Shown: positions 1 through 7,545 of the stretch, one piece after another
Layout: each line of letters begins with the position of its first letter
Numbering within the stretch: the stretch's first letter is position 1
Origin: CAZDYP01 sp964509505
GTDB lineage: Bacteria; Chloroflexota; Anaerolineae; JACRMK01
Assembly: GCA_964509505.1 (NCBI GenBank)
Contig: CAZDYP010000049.1
Location: forward strand, 1 to 29,415
Length of the DNA stretch: 29,415 bases
Direction of reading: 5' to 3'
The notes under the pieces: generated by a model
Database searches by the model: none
The model's input: only the letters and a program-made list of their open reading frames with translations
What the model was told of the DNA's origin: nothing
Translations under genes and position numbers: made by a program

Positions 1-947
1 ACCACAGGGCAGCGCGCCGCCATCGCTTCGAGCGCCACGATGCCGAATGGCTCGTACAACGATGGCAGCGCGACGCAATTTGCCACACGAAACAAGGCAT
101 TGCGATCTGCATCGGACACAAAGCCGATCAGCTTGATTTGCTCCTCCAAGCCAAGCAACTTCACCCGCTCCACTAATGCGTCACGGCGCGGTCCCGTGCC
201 AGCCAACACGAAACATACATTGGGTATCTCCGCCAAGATGCGCGGGGCAGCGGCAAGCAAAAGGTGAGTGCCTTTCTCATACACCATGCGCCCCACGGAA
301 AAAATGATGGGCTGCTGCGGCTCGGCATAACGGGCGCGAAACTCCGCGAGGTTAACGGCATCCAACCAATCAAAAGGGGCTGTGTCCACGCCATTAGGCA
401 CGACGTCAATTTTATCGGCAGGCAAGTGAAAGTAGTCTCGTAATTCTTGCGCCATGAATTGACTGACGGTGATGACGCGCCACGCCTCGTAAGTCAACCA
501 CCATTCCATGTTAGCAATCGAGTGCGACATCGAGTTATGCAGCTGCCCTTGCCAACGCCCACGCTCGGTCGCGTGGATGGTGGCGGTCAATGGAATTTTG
601 TAGCGCTGCTTGAGGGTGATGGCGGCGAGGGCGACGAGCCAATCGTGCGCGTGAATCACGTCAAACGGTCCGCTCTGGGCAAACAATTCGTCGGCGGCTT
701 GCTCCAAACACACATTGGTTTGTTGCGCGTCAACAAACACATCATGCGACAACACGGGAGGCGCGACGCGATGAATCTTCAAGCCATGGGCTACTATTTC
801 AAATGCGGGGGCTTCGCGCAGGCGCGGCGTCAATACATGCACGGACGCGCCCAACCGCGAGAGCTCGGGCGCCAGCGCGGCGATGTGGCTGCCGATGCCG
901 CCGACGACGTGCGGTGGATATTCCCAGACGATTTCGAGGATGTTCAT
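1..947 (-). CDS. GT4-family glycosyltransferase, C-terminus cut by window edge
   Basis: The open reading frame runs from ATG at 947 to the left edge; about 315 codons are visible. The N-terminus (MNILEIVWEYPPHVVGGIG) is the nucleotide-sugar glycosyltransferase B-fold start seen in glycogen-synthase-like and GT4 enzymes, with the glycine-rich acceptor-side loop. Further motifs are IHAHDW, the hinge segment DVVPNGVD, FSVGRMVYEKG and the donor-binding E-x7-E signature in YEPFGIVALEAMA. It probably moves a sugar from a nucleotide donor to a glycan, lipid or sugar acceptor on the cytoplasmic side. It lies 73 bp downstream of the glycosidase-like gene on the same strand, separated by a heptamer repeat tract that ends only three bases from the ATG, so no good ribosome site is visible. 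The substrate cannot be told from sequence. The last tens of residues lie outside the window. Confidence 0.9.
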   Translation of the reverse strand, partial: MNILEIVWEYPPHVVGGIGSHIAALAPELSRLGASVHVLTPRLREAPAFEIVAHGLKIHRVAPPVLSHDVFVDAQQTNVCLEQAADELFAQSGPFDVIHAHDWLVALAAITLKQRYKIPLTATIHATERGRWQGQLHNSMSHSIANMEWWLTYEAWRVITVSQFMAQELRDYFHLPADKIDVVPNGVDTAPFDWLDAVNLAEFRARYAEPQQPIIFSVGRMVYEKGTHLLLAAAPRILAEIPNVCFVLAGTGPRRDALVERVKLLGLEEQIKLIGFVSDADRNALFRVANCVALPSLYEPFGIVALEAMAARCPV

Positions 948-950
948 GGA

Positions 951-1020
951 GTCGCTGGTCACCAGTCGCTAGTCGCTAATCGTTAAAGACTAACGATTAG
1001 CGACTAAGCGACTAAGTGAC
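951..1020. repeat. Heptamer repeat tract with 15-bp hairpin
   Basis: Consecutive 7-base units read GTCGCTG, GTCACCA, GTCGCTA, GTCGCTA, ATCGTTA, AAGACTA, ACGATTA, GCGACTA, followed by an 8-base unit. The units before and after about position 988 are reverse complements, giving a perfect 15-bp stem (970-984 with 990-1004 approximately). It fills the whole junction between the 1154-residue protein and the glycosyltransferase. Confidence 0.8.
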
Positions 1021-4000
1021 TTACTGCAACACCTTCCATTCCGTGGGTCGCACCTCGCGTTTCACTTTGAAGGTGTTGATACTCCACGGGTGCCAACGAT
1101 TGTTGCTGGTACATTCGATGTGGATGTAGCGTGCAGGCGTCGCCGCGAAATCCACATCCAACGCGCGCCAATTGCCTGTTTCAGGACTGCGCGCCACTTC
1201 CGACCACGTGTTGCCATCAGTAGAAACTTGGACGATGAATCCCTGTGGATATTGTGGTTTGTCGCCATTATCTAGCATGAGGCCCGTCACGCTTTGCGTC
1301 ACACCCATATCGAGTGTGAACGACATGCCTGCTTGTTGCGGCACGCCCGTCGTCCATTGCGTGGCGGGATCGTTATCGAGCGCGAAGCCGACGAGCTCGG
1401 GGTTGTGGCTGGCGACGGCTTGCCAGGCGCCTGCTTCATGCACGAAGATTTCGCTGATCTGCCATGGGGCGTTCCATTGGGTCGTGCCTGTTTGCGTGAT
1501 ATGAATGTAGCGCACAGGATACGGCGCAAACGATACGCCAAAATCGCTCCAATTCTTTTCTTTCGCGCCGACCATCACCCACGCGACGCCATCCGCCGAA
1601 ATATCCACACGATAGCCCGCCGGGAAGCCGCGGCCCGGACACATCACCTTGAGCGCATCGAGCATGTGTGGGGCGCCCAAGTCTGCTTGATACCACATAC
1701 CTGGTGTCATCTTCTCGCCCGTGGACCAAATCGTTTGTGGGTCGCCATCTACTGCTTGCTCGGCTTCGGCGGGATTATGCGACGCGATGGCGCGCACACC
1801 CACACGCACCGCTGCTACTTGCAAGGTCACTTCGATAGGTTCTGACGTGCCTGTGTCGGCAAACCACGTGATGCCTTCTTCGACTAAATCGAAGCGCAAG
1901 GTGTAGGCGCCTGCCGCTGCGGGAGTCGCGTACGATGCGCCAAATTCAACTTGCTCGCCGGGCGCGATCGCATGCGGCAATGCCGTGCGGATGTCGGAGC
2001 TTGTGAAAATTTGCTGACCGTCTTGATACCACTTGTAGCCAACACGCACCGGATGCTCGCCATCGGCGACCCAGGTCTTGCCGCCGTCGTTGCGGACGCG
2101 AATCGGGAACACCAGGGCTGAATTTGCATCCACCCGAGAGGGCAACCCGTCTTTCGCAAAGACCGCGCGATAATCCGGCTTGGCTGGCGCGGTGGGCGTT
2201 ACGACAGGCGTGATAGGCAGCGTTGGAGTCGGTGTGACGGCAATTGGTGTGATGATTGGTGTGATAGGTGTAATCGGGGTGATGGGCGTGATGGGCGTTG
2301 GTTCGGGCGTTGGCGTGACGGGCGTGACGGCGATGGGCGTTGGCGTCGGCTGCACGATGGGCATGACTGGCGCCGAAACGGTCACGGCTTTGTTGAACGT
2401 CGGTGAATTTTGATCAGCAAAGAACGTGACCCCTTCCTCGACCAAATCGAAACGCAATTCGTAGATGCCTACCTGCTCAGGCGCGATGACGCGAATGTCT
2501 AGCGCGAGTTCATCACCTGTGGCCATGTCGCGCGGCAGCCCCACGCGCACGTCTTCGCGGACGAATACCACTTCTTGCCGTTCATTGAACCATTTGTATG
2601 ACAAGCGCACGCGATTGGGCGCGTTGTCGTTTGCCCAGGTTCGCGTGCCGTCATTGCGGAACTGCACACGCATGGTGGCTTCTTGATTGGCGGCAAGACT
2701 ATCGAGCTGCGACAGCGCCACCCACCCTACCATGTACGCGGGGCCTGTCACCGTGACGGGCGCAGTGAAAACCTGCGAACCTGTGCTTTGAAATTCTTGG
2801 ATGCCTTCCTCAATCAAATCGAACACGACGTTGTAGGCGCGCGGCGTTTGTGGCGCGAGCAAGGGGACATTGAGCGTCACCGTATCACCGGTCGCCACAT
2901 CATGCGGCAACGAGACACGCACCAGCTCACGCACCAAAGTTTCGGCGTTGTTGTCCGCGCGAAACCATTTGAAACCCAAACGCACGGGATTCGCGCCGCC
3001 CGCCGCCCACGTCTGCGTGCCATCGTTGCGAACCGTAATCGTCACAGCTGTCACTGCATCACGCGGCACAGGGGAAGTCACATTCCCCGACCAACTCACC
3101 GCATGGGCACGCTTAGGCACGGCGACCACTTCAACGCTGACATCGTTCGGCGCAGAGCCTGCATCAGCAAACCACGTGACACCTTCCTCGACCATATCCC
3201 AGCGCAAGGTGTAACGTCCGGGCGTCGGCGGTGCCATGAGTTGCGCCGTTGGGAATTGCGCGCTCTCGCCGACTTTGATGTCACGCGACAAGGTGGTGCG
3301 CAAGCTGTCACGCACCGCCACTTCTTGCCCCGCCGCATTGAACCAACGGAAACCGAGGTGGATAGGATTCGGCTTACCATCCGCCCGCCAGGTGAAGTTG
3401 CTATCGTTGCGCACGGTCAGCGCGGCCGACACGACCGTATCAGCCTCGATTTGTGGCGGCGTGCGAGCGAGGCTCGTCGTCAGCCAGGTGGCGCGATACG
3501 CTTTTTCTGGCGCTGCCGTGACGGCAGGGCGGGCGGAGGGCAGCCGCACGCGATAGTCACTCGCTAGCGCAGCGCGGAAATCTTCTTTCACCCAGTCTTT
3601 GTCTTTGATAGACCACGTTTCGACGCCTTCTTCCCAACGAAACAAGGTCAAGGCTTGAATCGGCTGATTGTTTGGGTTGCTGTTCCAGTCGTTGATTTCT
3701 TTGTAGGCATTTGTGACCCAGCCGCGCGCTTCGGGAATCCAGCCGCCGCTATCAGGCGTCGGTTGCGCTTCGGTAATGAACACCGGCACGTTCCGCAATT
3801 CGCGGGGAATGACCTCCATAAAGTCACGATAGGTGCGGAAATGATAATGGCGGTTTTGGAACGGCGGGCCCATCTTGCCATCGCTGAAAATCAATTGAGG
3901 ATCCGTGCCGTGCGTGTAGGCGTGCAAGATGATTGCATCACATTGCCCTTTGAGTTGCTTGAGAATGTCGCCGAGGTATTGCGCCCAATCGCCCGCCTCA

Positions 4001-4485
4001 TTGCCTGCATACTTGGTCTGGTTGTTCCAGGGGCCGACGCCGCCCACGGCAATTAAGTCTTCGTTGTGACCGGGCAACGAGCGAATGGCGTTGCGACACT
4101 TGATGAAGCAGCTCGCATATTTTTCGGGCGTAATCACATCGCCCTGCGGACGCTCATCGGCAAGGTTCATCTCATTACCAATAACCCAGATGTGCGCGCC
4201 CGGCGAATTGGCGACGAAGTTTTTGCAGCGCTGCGCGAAATTGTCGTAGCGGTCTGGCGCGGGAATCGTGCCGTCATGCCCATAACCGTTATTTAGCCGC
4301 ACGATCAAGCCAAAGCCTTTGCTGGTGATGCGTTGATAGAAATCGCCAACGCCAGCATTGTTGTTGGGGTCAGAGCCAATCCCTTCGGTTCTGAAAATCC
4401 AAGCATCACGGTTGGGGGGAACGAAATCCACCCACTCGCCGTAATCGTGAATACCAAAAATGTAATTGGGGAATTTGATGGGCAT
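1021..4485 (-). CDS. Large modular protein: GH-A-like barrel, four NBR1-type Ig domains, two discoidin (F5/8C) domains
   Basis: 1154 residues. Residues 1-310 look like a clan GH-A (beta/alpha)8 barrel: WVIGNEMN offers Glu105 as acid/base and VFITEAQ offers Glu239 as nucleophile, the expected strand-4/strand-7 pair. Four repeats of an NBR1-type Ig domain follow (about 330-455, 460-580, 583-705, 770-893), each with a ...VRNDGxxTW...G(F/Y)KWF...D(L/M)(V/I)EEG pattern. Residues 706-768 are a Pro/Thr linker with TPI/TPV repeats. Two discoidin-like carbohydrate-binding domains end the protein (about 895-1017 and 1020-1142). The ATG at 4485 has a good ribosome site (GAGGTGAG). No signal peptide is visible although the domains are typical of surface proteins; export may be non-classical, or the protein may be cytoplasmic. 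Co-transcription with the downstream glycosyltransferase suggests polysaccharide work. The enzyme specificity is unknown. Confidence 0.8.
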   Translation of the reverse strand: MPIKFPNYIFGIHDYGEWVDFVPPNRDAWIFRTEGIGSDPNNNAGVGDFYQRITSKGFGLIVRLNNGYGHDGTIPAPDRYDNFAQRCKNFVANSPGAHIWVIGNEMNLADERPQGDVITPEKYASCFIKCRNAIRSLPGHNEDLIAVGGVGPWNNQTKYAGNEAGDWAQYLGDILKQLKGQCDAIILHAYTHGTDPQLIFSDGKMGPPFQNRHYHFRTYRDFMEVIPRELRNVPVFITEAQPTPDSGGWIPEARGWVTNAYKEINDWNSNPNNQPIQALTLFRWEEGVETWSIKDKDWVKEDFRAALASDYRVRLPSARPAVTAAPEKAYRATWLTTSLARTPPQIEADTVVSAALTVRNDSNFTWRADGKPNPIHLGFRWFNAAGQEVAVRDSLRTTLSRDIKVGESAQFPTAQLMAPPTPGRYTLRWDMVEEGVTWFADAGSAPNDVSVEVVAVPKRAHAVSWSGNVTSPVPRDAVTAVTITVRNDGTQTWAAGGANPVRLGFKWFRADNNAETLVRELVRVSLPHDVATGDTVTLNVPLLAPQTPRAYNVVFDLIEEGIQEFQSTGSQVFTAPVTVTGPAYMVGWVALSQLDSLAANQEATMRVQFRNDGTRTWANDNAPNRVRLSYKWFNERQEVVFVREDVRVGLPRDMATGDELALDIRVIAPEQVGIYELRFDLVEEGVTFFADQNSPTFNKAVTVSAPVMPIVQPTPTPIAVTPVTPTPEPTPITPITPITPITPIITPIAVTPTPTLPITPVVTPTAPAKPDYRAVFAKDGLPSRVDANSALVFPIRVRNDGGKTWVADGEHPVRVGYKWYQDGQQIFTSSDIRTALPHAIAPGEQVEFGASYATPAAAGAYTLRFDLVEEGITWFADTGTSEPIEVTLQVAAVRVGVRAIASHNPAEAEQAVDGDPQTIWSTGEKMTPGMWYQADLGAPHMLDALKVMCPGRGFPAGYRVDISADGVAWVMVGAKEKNWSDFGVSFAPYPVRYIHITQTGTTQWNAPWQISEIFVHEAGAWQAVASHNPELVGFALDNDPATQWTTGVPQQAGMSFTLDMGVTQSVTGLMLDNGDKPQYPQGFIVQVSTDGNTWSEVARSPETGNWRALDVDFAATPARYIHIECTSNNRWHPWSINTFKVKREVRPTEWKVLQ

Positions 4486-4501
4486 GGCTCACCTCTATTA
4501 T

Positions 4502-4550
4502 AGTCGCTAGTTGCTAGACGCTGGACGCTGGTGATACAGGACGCAGGATA
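4502..4550. repeat. Heptamer repeat tract
   Basis: Seven 7-base units in register: AGTCGCT, AGTTGCT, AGACGCT, GGACGCT, GGTGATA, CAGGACG, CAGGATA. It lies in the leader of the 1154-residue protein gene, between its promoter and its ribosome site. The first unit is the same as the repeat core at 951-1020. Confidence 0.7.
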
Positions 4551-4575
4551 GCAATACGTTCACTAAAGCGCGGCT

Positions 4576-4605
4576 ATTATAACAAACATTCAAAATGACT
4601 GACAA
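4576..4605 (-). promoter_or_regulatory. Sigma-70-type promoter for the glycosidase-like gene
   Basis: On the minus strand TTGTCA (4600-4605) and a perfect TATAAT (4576-4581) are separated by 18 bp. The inferred start is near 4569, giving a leader of about 84 nt that contains the heptamer tract. Confidence 0.6.
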
Positions 4606-4619
4606 TGCCTATAAACACG

Positions 4620-4641
4620 GCGAGCCTTCTTGCGAAGGCTC
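4620..4641. terminator. Hairpin with 9-bp stem, terminator-like without a clear T run
   Basis: CGAGCCTTC, loop TTGC, GAAGGCTCG. It lies between the divergent glycosidase-like and sigma factor genes. On the minus strand it follows the mini-ORF at 4690-4731 and precedes the promoter at 4576-4605. Confidence 0.4.
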
Positions 4642-4649
4642 GAGCGTGT

Positions 4650-4704
4650 GGCATCACCGACGTGAGCCTAGTGTTGAGCTAGAGCTCACTGAATCGGTGA
4701 CGCC
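4650..4704. other. Long interrupted hairpin in the divergent intergenic region
   Basis: Nested arms pair in order: GGC/GCC, TCACCGA/TCGGTGA, GTGAGC/GCTCAC, CTAG/CTAG, around a TGTTGAG loop. The arms are separated by one to four unpaired bases. It could be a transcript structure on either strand. No known riboswitch signature was recognised. Confidence 0.5.
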
Positions 4705-4731
4705 GACGATTTAAAACTACAATCCATCGGC
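4690..4731 (-). CDS. Possible 13-codon mini-ORF with perfect Shine-Dalgarno sequence
   Basis: The minus strand carries AGGAGGTGAT, a full complement to the 16S rRNA 3' end, eight bases before an ATG that opens MDCSFKSSASPIQ and a TGA. The stop overlaps the start of the hairpin arms at 4650-4704. No homologue is recognised. It may be a leader peptide or chance; a stray consensus ribosome site this strong in a non-coding stretch is the reason it is listed. Confidence 0.25.
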
Positions 4732-4846
4732 ATCACCTCCTATTAAGATAGGATAGCAAAAATTTTATCGGCGTGCGAGCGGTATTATGACATAGGCTAT
4801 GAAGACTGTCAAAAGAAAAACAGAAAGAAAAAAGACAAATTATTTT

Positions 4847-4876
4847 TGTGATACTTTGGTTACTCGCCCGTATAAT
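4847..4876 (+). promoter_or_regulatory. Candidate promoter of the first ECF sigma gene, near-leaderless
   Basis: TGTGAT (4847-4852), 16 bp, then CGTATA (4869-4874), resembling an ECF-type promoter; a perfect TATAAT overlaps at 4871-4876 and could serve the housekeeping sigma. Either reading puts the transcript start within about 3-8 bases of the ATG at 4886. Confidence 0.5.
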
Positions 4877-4885
4877 ATAGCAGAC

Positions 4886-5428
4886 ATGGCTACCCTGGTT
4901 CATTGGCAGCGCGCTAATCAGTCTATCGTTGCCGCGTCAGATGAAATTGATTGGGAGCAAGTTTATCACGAAGAATTGCCGCGCGTGTTCAACTTCTTCC
5001 GTTATCGTGTGGGCGCCGACACAGCGGAAGATTTGACGGCGACGACGTTTGAGAAAGCTTGGCGCGGACGAGAGCATTATCGGCGGGCGCGCGCCGCCTT
5101 TTCGACGTGGCTGTTCACGATTGCGCGTCATGTCGCTGCCGATCATTTGCGGCGACGCCTCGATCGCGAAGCGGTGTCTTTCGACGATTTGTGCGAGCCA
5201 TCGCCCCTGCTATCACTGCCAGAGGTTGTCGAGCAACATGACGAATTTGCGCGGCTGACGGCGTTGCTAGCAAAGCTTCCACTGCGCGAGCGCGAACTGC
5301 TGTCGCTCAAGTATGGCGCGGACCTCACCAATCGCGCGATTGCGAAGGTGATGGGCTTGAGCGAGTCCAATGTCGGCACCATCTTACATCGTACGATAAT
5401 GGAGCTGCGCGCGCAATGGGAAACCTGA
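4886..5428 (+). CDS. ECF-type sigma-70 family RNA polymerase sigma factor
   Basis: 180 residues from ATG 4886. Region 2 is seen in VFNFFRYRVGADTAEDLTATTFEKAW and the promoter-melting segment (FSTWLFTIARHVAADHLRR); region 4 in LPLRERELLSLKYGADLTNRAIAKVMGLSESNVGTIL, a helix-turn-helix that reads the -35 element. There is no region 1.1 or 3, as in group 4 sigma factors. An upstream ATG at 4799 would add 29 residues, but these are A-rich, lysine-heavy and span a perfect TATAAT, so 4886 is preferred. The next gene codes for a single-pass membrane protein likely to be its anti-sigma partner, followed by an ABC-2 exporter that may belong to the same transcript. Confidence 0.88.
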   Translation: MATLVHWQRANQSIVAASDEIDWEQVYHEELPRVFNFFRYRVGADTAEDLTATTFEKAWRGREHYRRARAAFSTWLFTIARHVAADHLRRRLDREAVSFDDLCEPSPLLSLPEVVEQHDEFARLTALLAKLPLRERELLSLKYGADLTNRAIAKVMGLSESNVGTILHRTIMELRAQWET

Positions 5429-5435
5429 TACATAC

Positions 5436-5465
5436 GGTGTGGGCAAGTTGCAAACTTGCCCCACC
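5436..5465. repeat. Palindromic intergenic hairpin (GGGCAAGTT family)
   Basis: GGGCAAGTT (5441-5449) pairs with AACTTGCCC (5453-5461); the outer GGTG/CACC extends the stem past one bulged T. A degenerate relative lies at about 8434-8452 (GGGCAAGTTctcAATTTGTCC), and a similar palindrome sits inside the radical SAM gene at 27788-27841. Confidence 0.6.
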
Positions 5466-5480
5466 GAGAGGAGGAACAGC

Positions 5481-6473
5481 ATGGATGAATTTCTCACCCG
5501 ATTCCGCAAAAACCCATCTCCCCAATTTGCTAAATCGCTTTACGAAAGGATTGATAAACCGATGAATACAAATACCGTTCGCAAGCCGCTTTGGCGTTGG
5601 CGTCCTACGTTGGTTAGCGTAGGCGCGGTTGCTTTGCTGCTGCTGGTATTCAGCTTCCCAGCGACGCAAGTGTTGGCGCAAGAATTCCTCAACGTCTTTC
5701 GCGTCAAACGCTTCAGCGTCATCACGCTCGACCCTGCGCGCATGGAGCAGTTACGCAACAACAAAATCAACCTCGAAGGCTTGATTGGCGACCAGGCGCA
5801 AGTCACCAAAGAAGCGGGCGAACCGCAAGTAGTTGCAGGCGCCGATGCCGCCGCGTCTATTGCGGGCATCAAAGTGCGCGTGCCTGCTACCCTGCCCGAT
5901 GGCGTGAAGCTCGTCGAGACGCGCGTACAAGGCGCCAGCAGCACGCAACTGATCGCCGATGTGACCAAGCTGCAAGCGATTCTCGACACGCTCAACATCA
6001 AAGACGTGAAAGCGCCCTCACAATTGAACGGCGCGCACATTACACTGAACAAACCTGCGCTAGTGATGATGCGCTACACCAGTGGGCGCGATGCTATCAT
6101 GTTCTTCCAAGCCAAAAGCCCCGAAGTCGTTCTGCCCCAAAACGTAAAAATCTCCGATCTCGCGTTGATTGGGCTTCGCATCGTCGGTCTTTCGCCGCAA
6201 GAGGCGCAACAATACGCCAGGACGATTGATTGGAACACGACGATGCTCGTCCCGATTCCCGTCAATGCAGGCTCGTTCCGCGAAGTGGACGTGCGCGGCG
6301 TGAAGGGTTTGCTTATCACCTCAGGCGGCACAGGCGCATCGTCTGCGCGCTTCGATTCCAATGCAGCGCGGCAACAAACACTCCTCCTCTGGGCAGAGAA
6401 CGACATGGTGTACGCGCTGCAAGGCGGCCCCATCGGTGATGACATCGTGCAGCTGGCAAACTCGTTGAAGTAA
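5481..6473 (+). CDS. Single-pass membrane protein, probable anti-sigma partner of the upstream ECF sigma
   Basis: 330 residues from ATG 5481, preceded by GAGAGGAGG. A short cytoplasmic segment (about 1-40) holds the PSPQFAKSLYERID motif common at the start of proteins encoded beside ECF sigma factors. One membrane helix follows (about 41-65, VGAVALLLLVFSFPATQVLA), then an extracytoplasmic region of about 260 residues with no recognised enzyme motif. Position directly after the sigma gene and this topology argue for an anti-sigma or sensor role; no ZAS zinc motif is present, so the type of interaction is unknown. An in-frame GTG/ATG-like start at 5439 exists but lies in a palindromic repeat and is rejected. 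Confidence 0.65.
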   Translation: MDEFLTRFRKNPSPQFAKSLYERIDKPMNTNTVRKPLWRWRPTLVSVGAVALLLLVFSFPATQVLAQEFLNVFRVKRFSVITLDPARMEQLRNNKINLEGLIGDQAQVTKEAGEPQVVAGADAAASIAGIKVRVPATLPDGVKLVETRVQGASSTQLIADVTKLQAILDTLNIKDVKAPSQLNGAHITLNKPALVMMRYTSGRDAIMFFQAKSPEVVLPQNVKISDLALIGLRIVGLSPQEAQQYARTIDWNTTMLVPIPVNAGSFREVDVRGVKGLLITSGGTGASSARFDSNAARQQTLLLWAENDMVYALQGGPIGDDIVQLANSLK

Positions 6474-6560
6474 ACAGTAGCCAGTAATCAGTAGCCAGAT
6501 TGATGAATGGTCATCCATGACCAATCTGGCTACTGGCTACTGCCTACTGCCTACTGACTC
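6474..6560. repeat. Heptamer repeat tract with perfect 14-bp hairpin, abutting a start codon
   Basis: Left units ACAGTAG, CCAGTAA, TCAGTAG; right units CTGGCTA, CTGGCTA, CTGCCTA, CTGCCTA, CTGACTC, directly followed by ATG 6561. The arms 6489-6502 and 6522-6535 are perfect reverse complements. The tract starts right after the stop codon of the upstream gene and leaves no room for an ordinary ribosome site. Confidence 0.8.
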
Positions 6561-7478
6561 ATGTCTGATTTCGTCATCGAAACCCACCAACTCCGCAAAC
6601 AGTTCGACACCAAACTTGCCGTCGCCGACCTCACCTTAAGCGTGCGCCGTGGTGAGGTCTTTGGCTTTTTGGGACCGAATGGCGCGGGCAAAACCACATC
6701 TATCAAAATGCTGTTGAGCTTGGTCACGCCTACGGCAGGCGATGGGCGCGTGCTCGGCGCACCGTTGGGCGATGCGCGCGCGCGCGCGAAGTTGGGGTTC
6801 TTGCCCGAACATTTTCGCTTTCAAGATTGGTTGACAGGGCGCGAGTTTTTGCGTTTTCATGGACGCTTGTATGGCATACGTTCTGAGGTGTTGGGCAAGC
6901 GCATCGAAACCTTGTTGGAGCGCGTGGACTTGCTCGACGCGGGCGAGCGCAAGCTACGCGAATACAGCAAGGGCATGTTACAACGCATCGGCTTGGCGCA
7001 AGCGCTGCTCAACCAACCCGACCTCGTATTTCTTGACGAGCCCACCTCAGGGCTCGACCCGTTAGGACGCTTGCTGGTGCGTGATGTGTTGAGCGAATTG
7101 CGCGCACAAGGCACGGCGATCTTCCTCAACTCACACCTACTCAGCGAAGTCGAAATCACCTGTGACCGCGTCGCCTTCGTGAAACGCGGCCATGTCGTGC
7201 GCGAGCTGTCGTTGCATGAACAAACCAACACCCTTGACGTTGAACTGAAACTGAGCGCCATCACCAGCGACATCTTACAAGGGCTAAATCAATTTGGGCG
7301 CAACGCGCATCAGGAGAACGGCGTCGTGCGATTGCAAGCCGACGACGAAGAACGCTTGCCCGCGATCGCGCGCTGGCTCGTGCAACAAAACGTCGGACTC
7401 TACCACCTCGGCGCGCGCAAGCAATCGCTCGAAGCCATGTTCTTAGAGGTGATGGGCGAGGACGAAAGGCCAGGCTAG
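6561..7478 (+). CDS. ABC-2-type transporter ATP-binding protein
   Basis: 305 residues. Walker A is GPNGAGKTT (about 38-46), the ABC signature is YSKGMLQRIGLAQAL (about 139-153), Walker B with the catalytic Glu is LVFLDEPTSGLDP and the H-loop is LNSHLLSEVE. The C-terminal 90 residues are the extension usual in CcmA/DrrA-like ATPases. It should drive the permease encoded 67 bp downstream, with cytoplasmic location at the membrane. The ATG directly follows a heptamer tract; no Shine-Dalgarno sequence is seen, so translation may depend on coupling or another mechanism. Substrate unknown. Position behind a sigma/anti-sigma pair suggests envelope-stress control. Confidence 0.93.
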   Translation: MSDFVIETHQLRKQFDTKLAVADLTLSVRRGEVFGFLGPNGAGKTTSIKMLLSLVTPTAGDGRVLGAPLGDARARAKLGFLPEHFRFQDWLTGREFLRFHGRLYGIRSEVLGKRIETLLERVDLLDAGERKLREYSKGMLQRIGLAQALLNQPDLVFLDEPTSGLDPLGRLLVRDVLSELRAQGTAIFLNSHLLSEVEITCDRVAFVKRGHVVRELSLHEQTNTLDVELKLSAITSDILQGLNQFGRNAHQENGVVRLQADDEERLPAIARWLVQQNVGLYHLGARKQSLEAMFLEVMGEDERPG

Positions 7479-7479
7479 A

Positions 7480-7545
7480 AATTAGTAATTGGTAATTGGG
7501 TGTCGCAAGTTCCAATTACCAATTACCAATTACCAATTACTGACT
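7480..7545. repeat. Heptamer repeat tract (AATTACC units) abutting a start codon
   Basis: Units AATTAGT, AATTGGT, AATTGGG, an intervening segment, then AATTACC x3 and AATTACT, GACT and ATG 7546. The left half pairs with the right half over about 20 bp with one mismatch. The tract fills the gap between ATPase and permease genes. Confidence 0.8.

Noticed and set aside
447..986. 179-codon plus-strand frame
   Set aside because: It is antisense to the glycosyltransferase, whose motifs are clear, and it runs into the heptamer tract.
2180..2413. Gly/Val-rich plus-strand frame
   Set aside because: It is the antisense of the Pro/Thr linker (TPI repeats) of the 1154-residue protein.
4799..4885. 29-residue N-terminal extension of the first ECF sigma factor
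   Set aside because: The stretch is A-rich, Lys-heavy, contains a perfect TATAAT next to the inner ATG, and is not typical of ECF proteins.
6474..7545. CRISPR array
   Set aside because: The repeats are 7-base tandem units without spacers of constant length; no cas gene is present.
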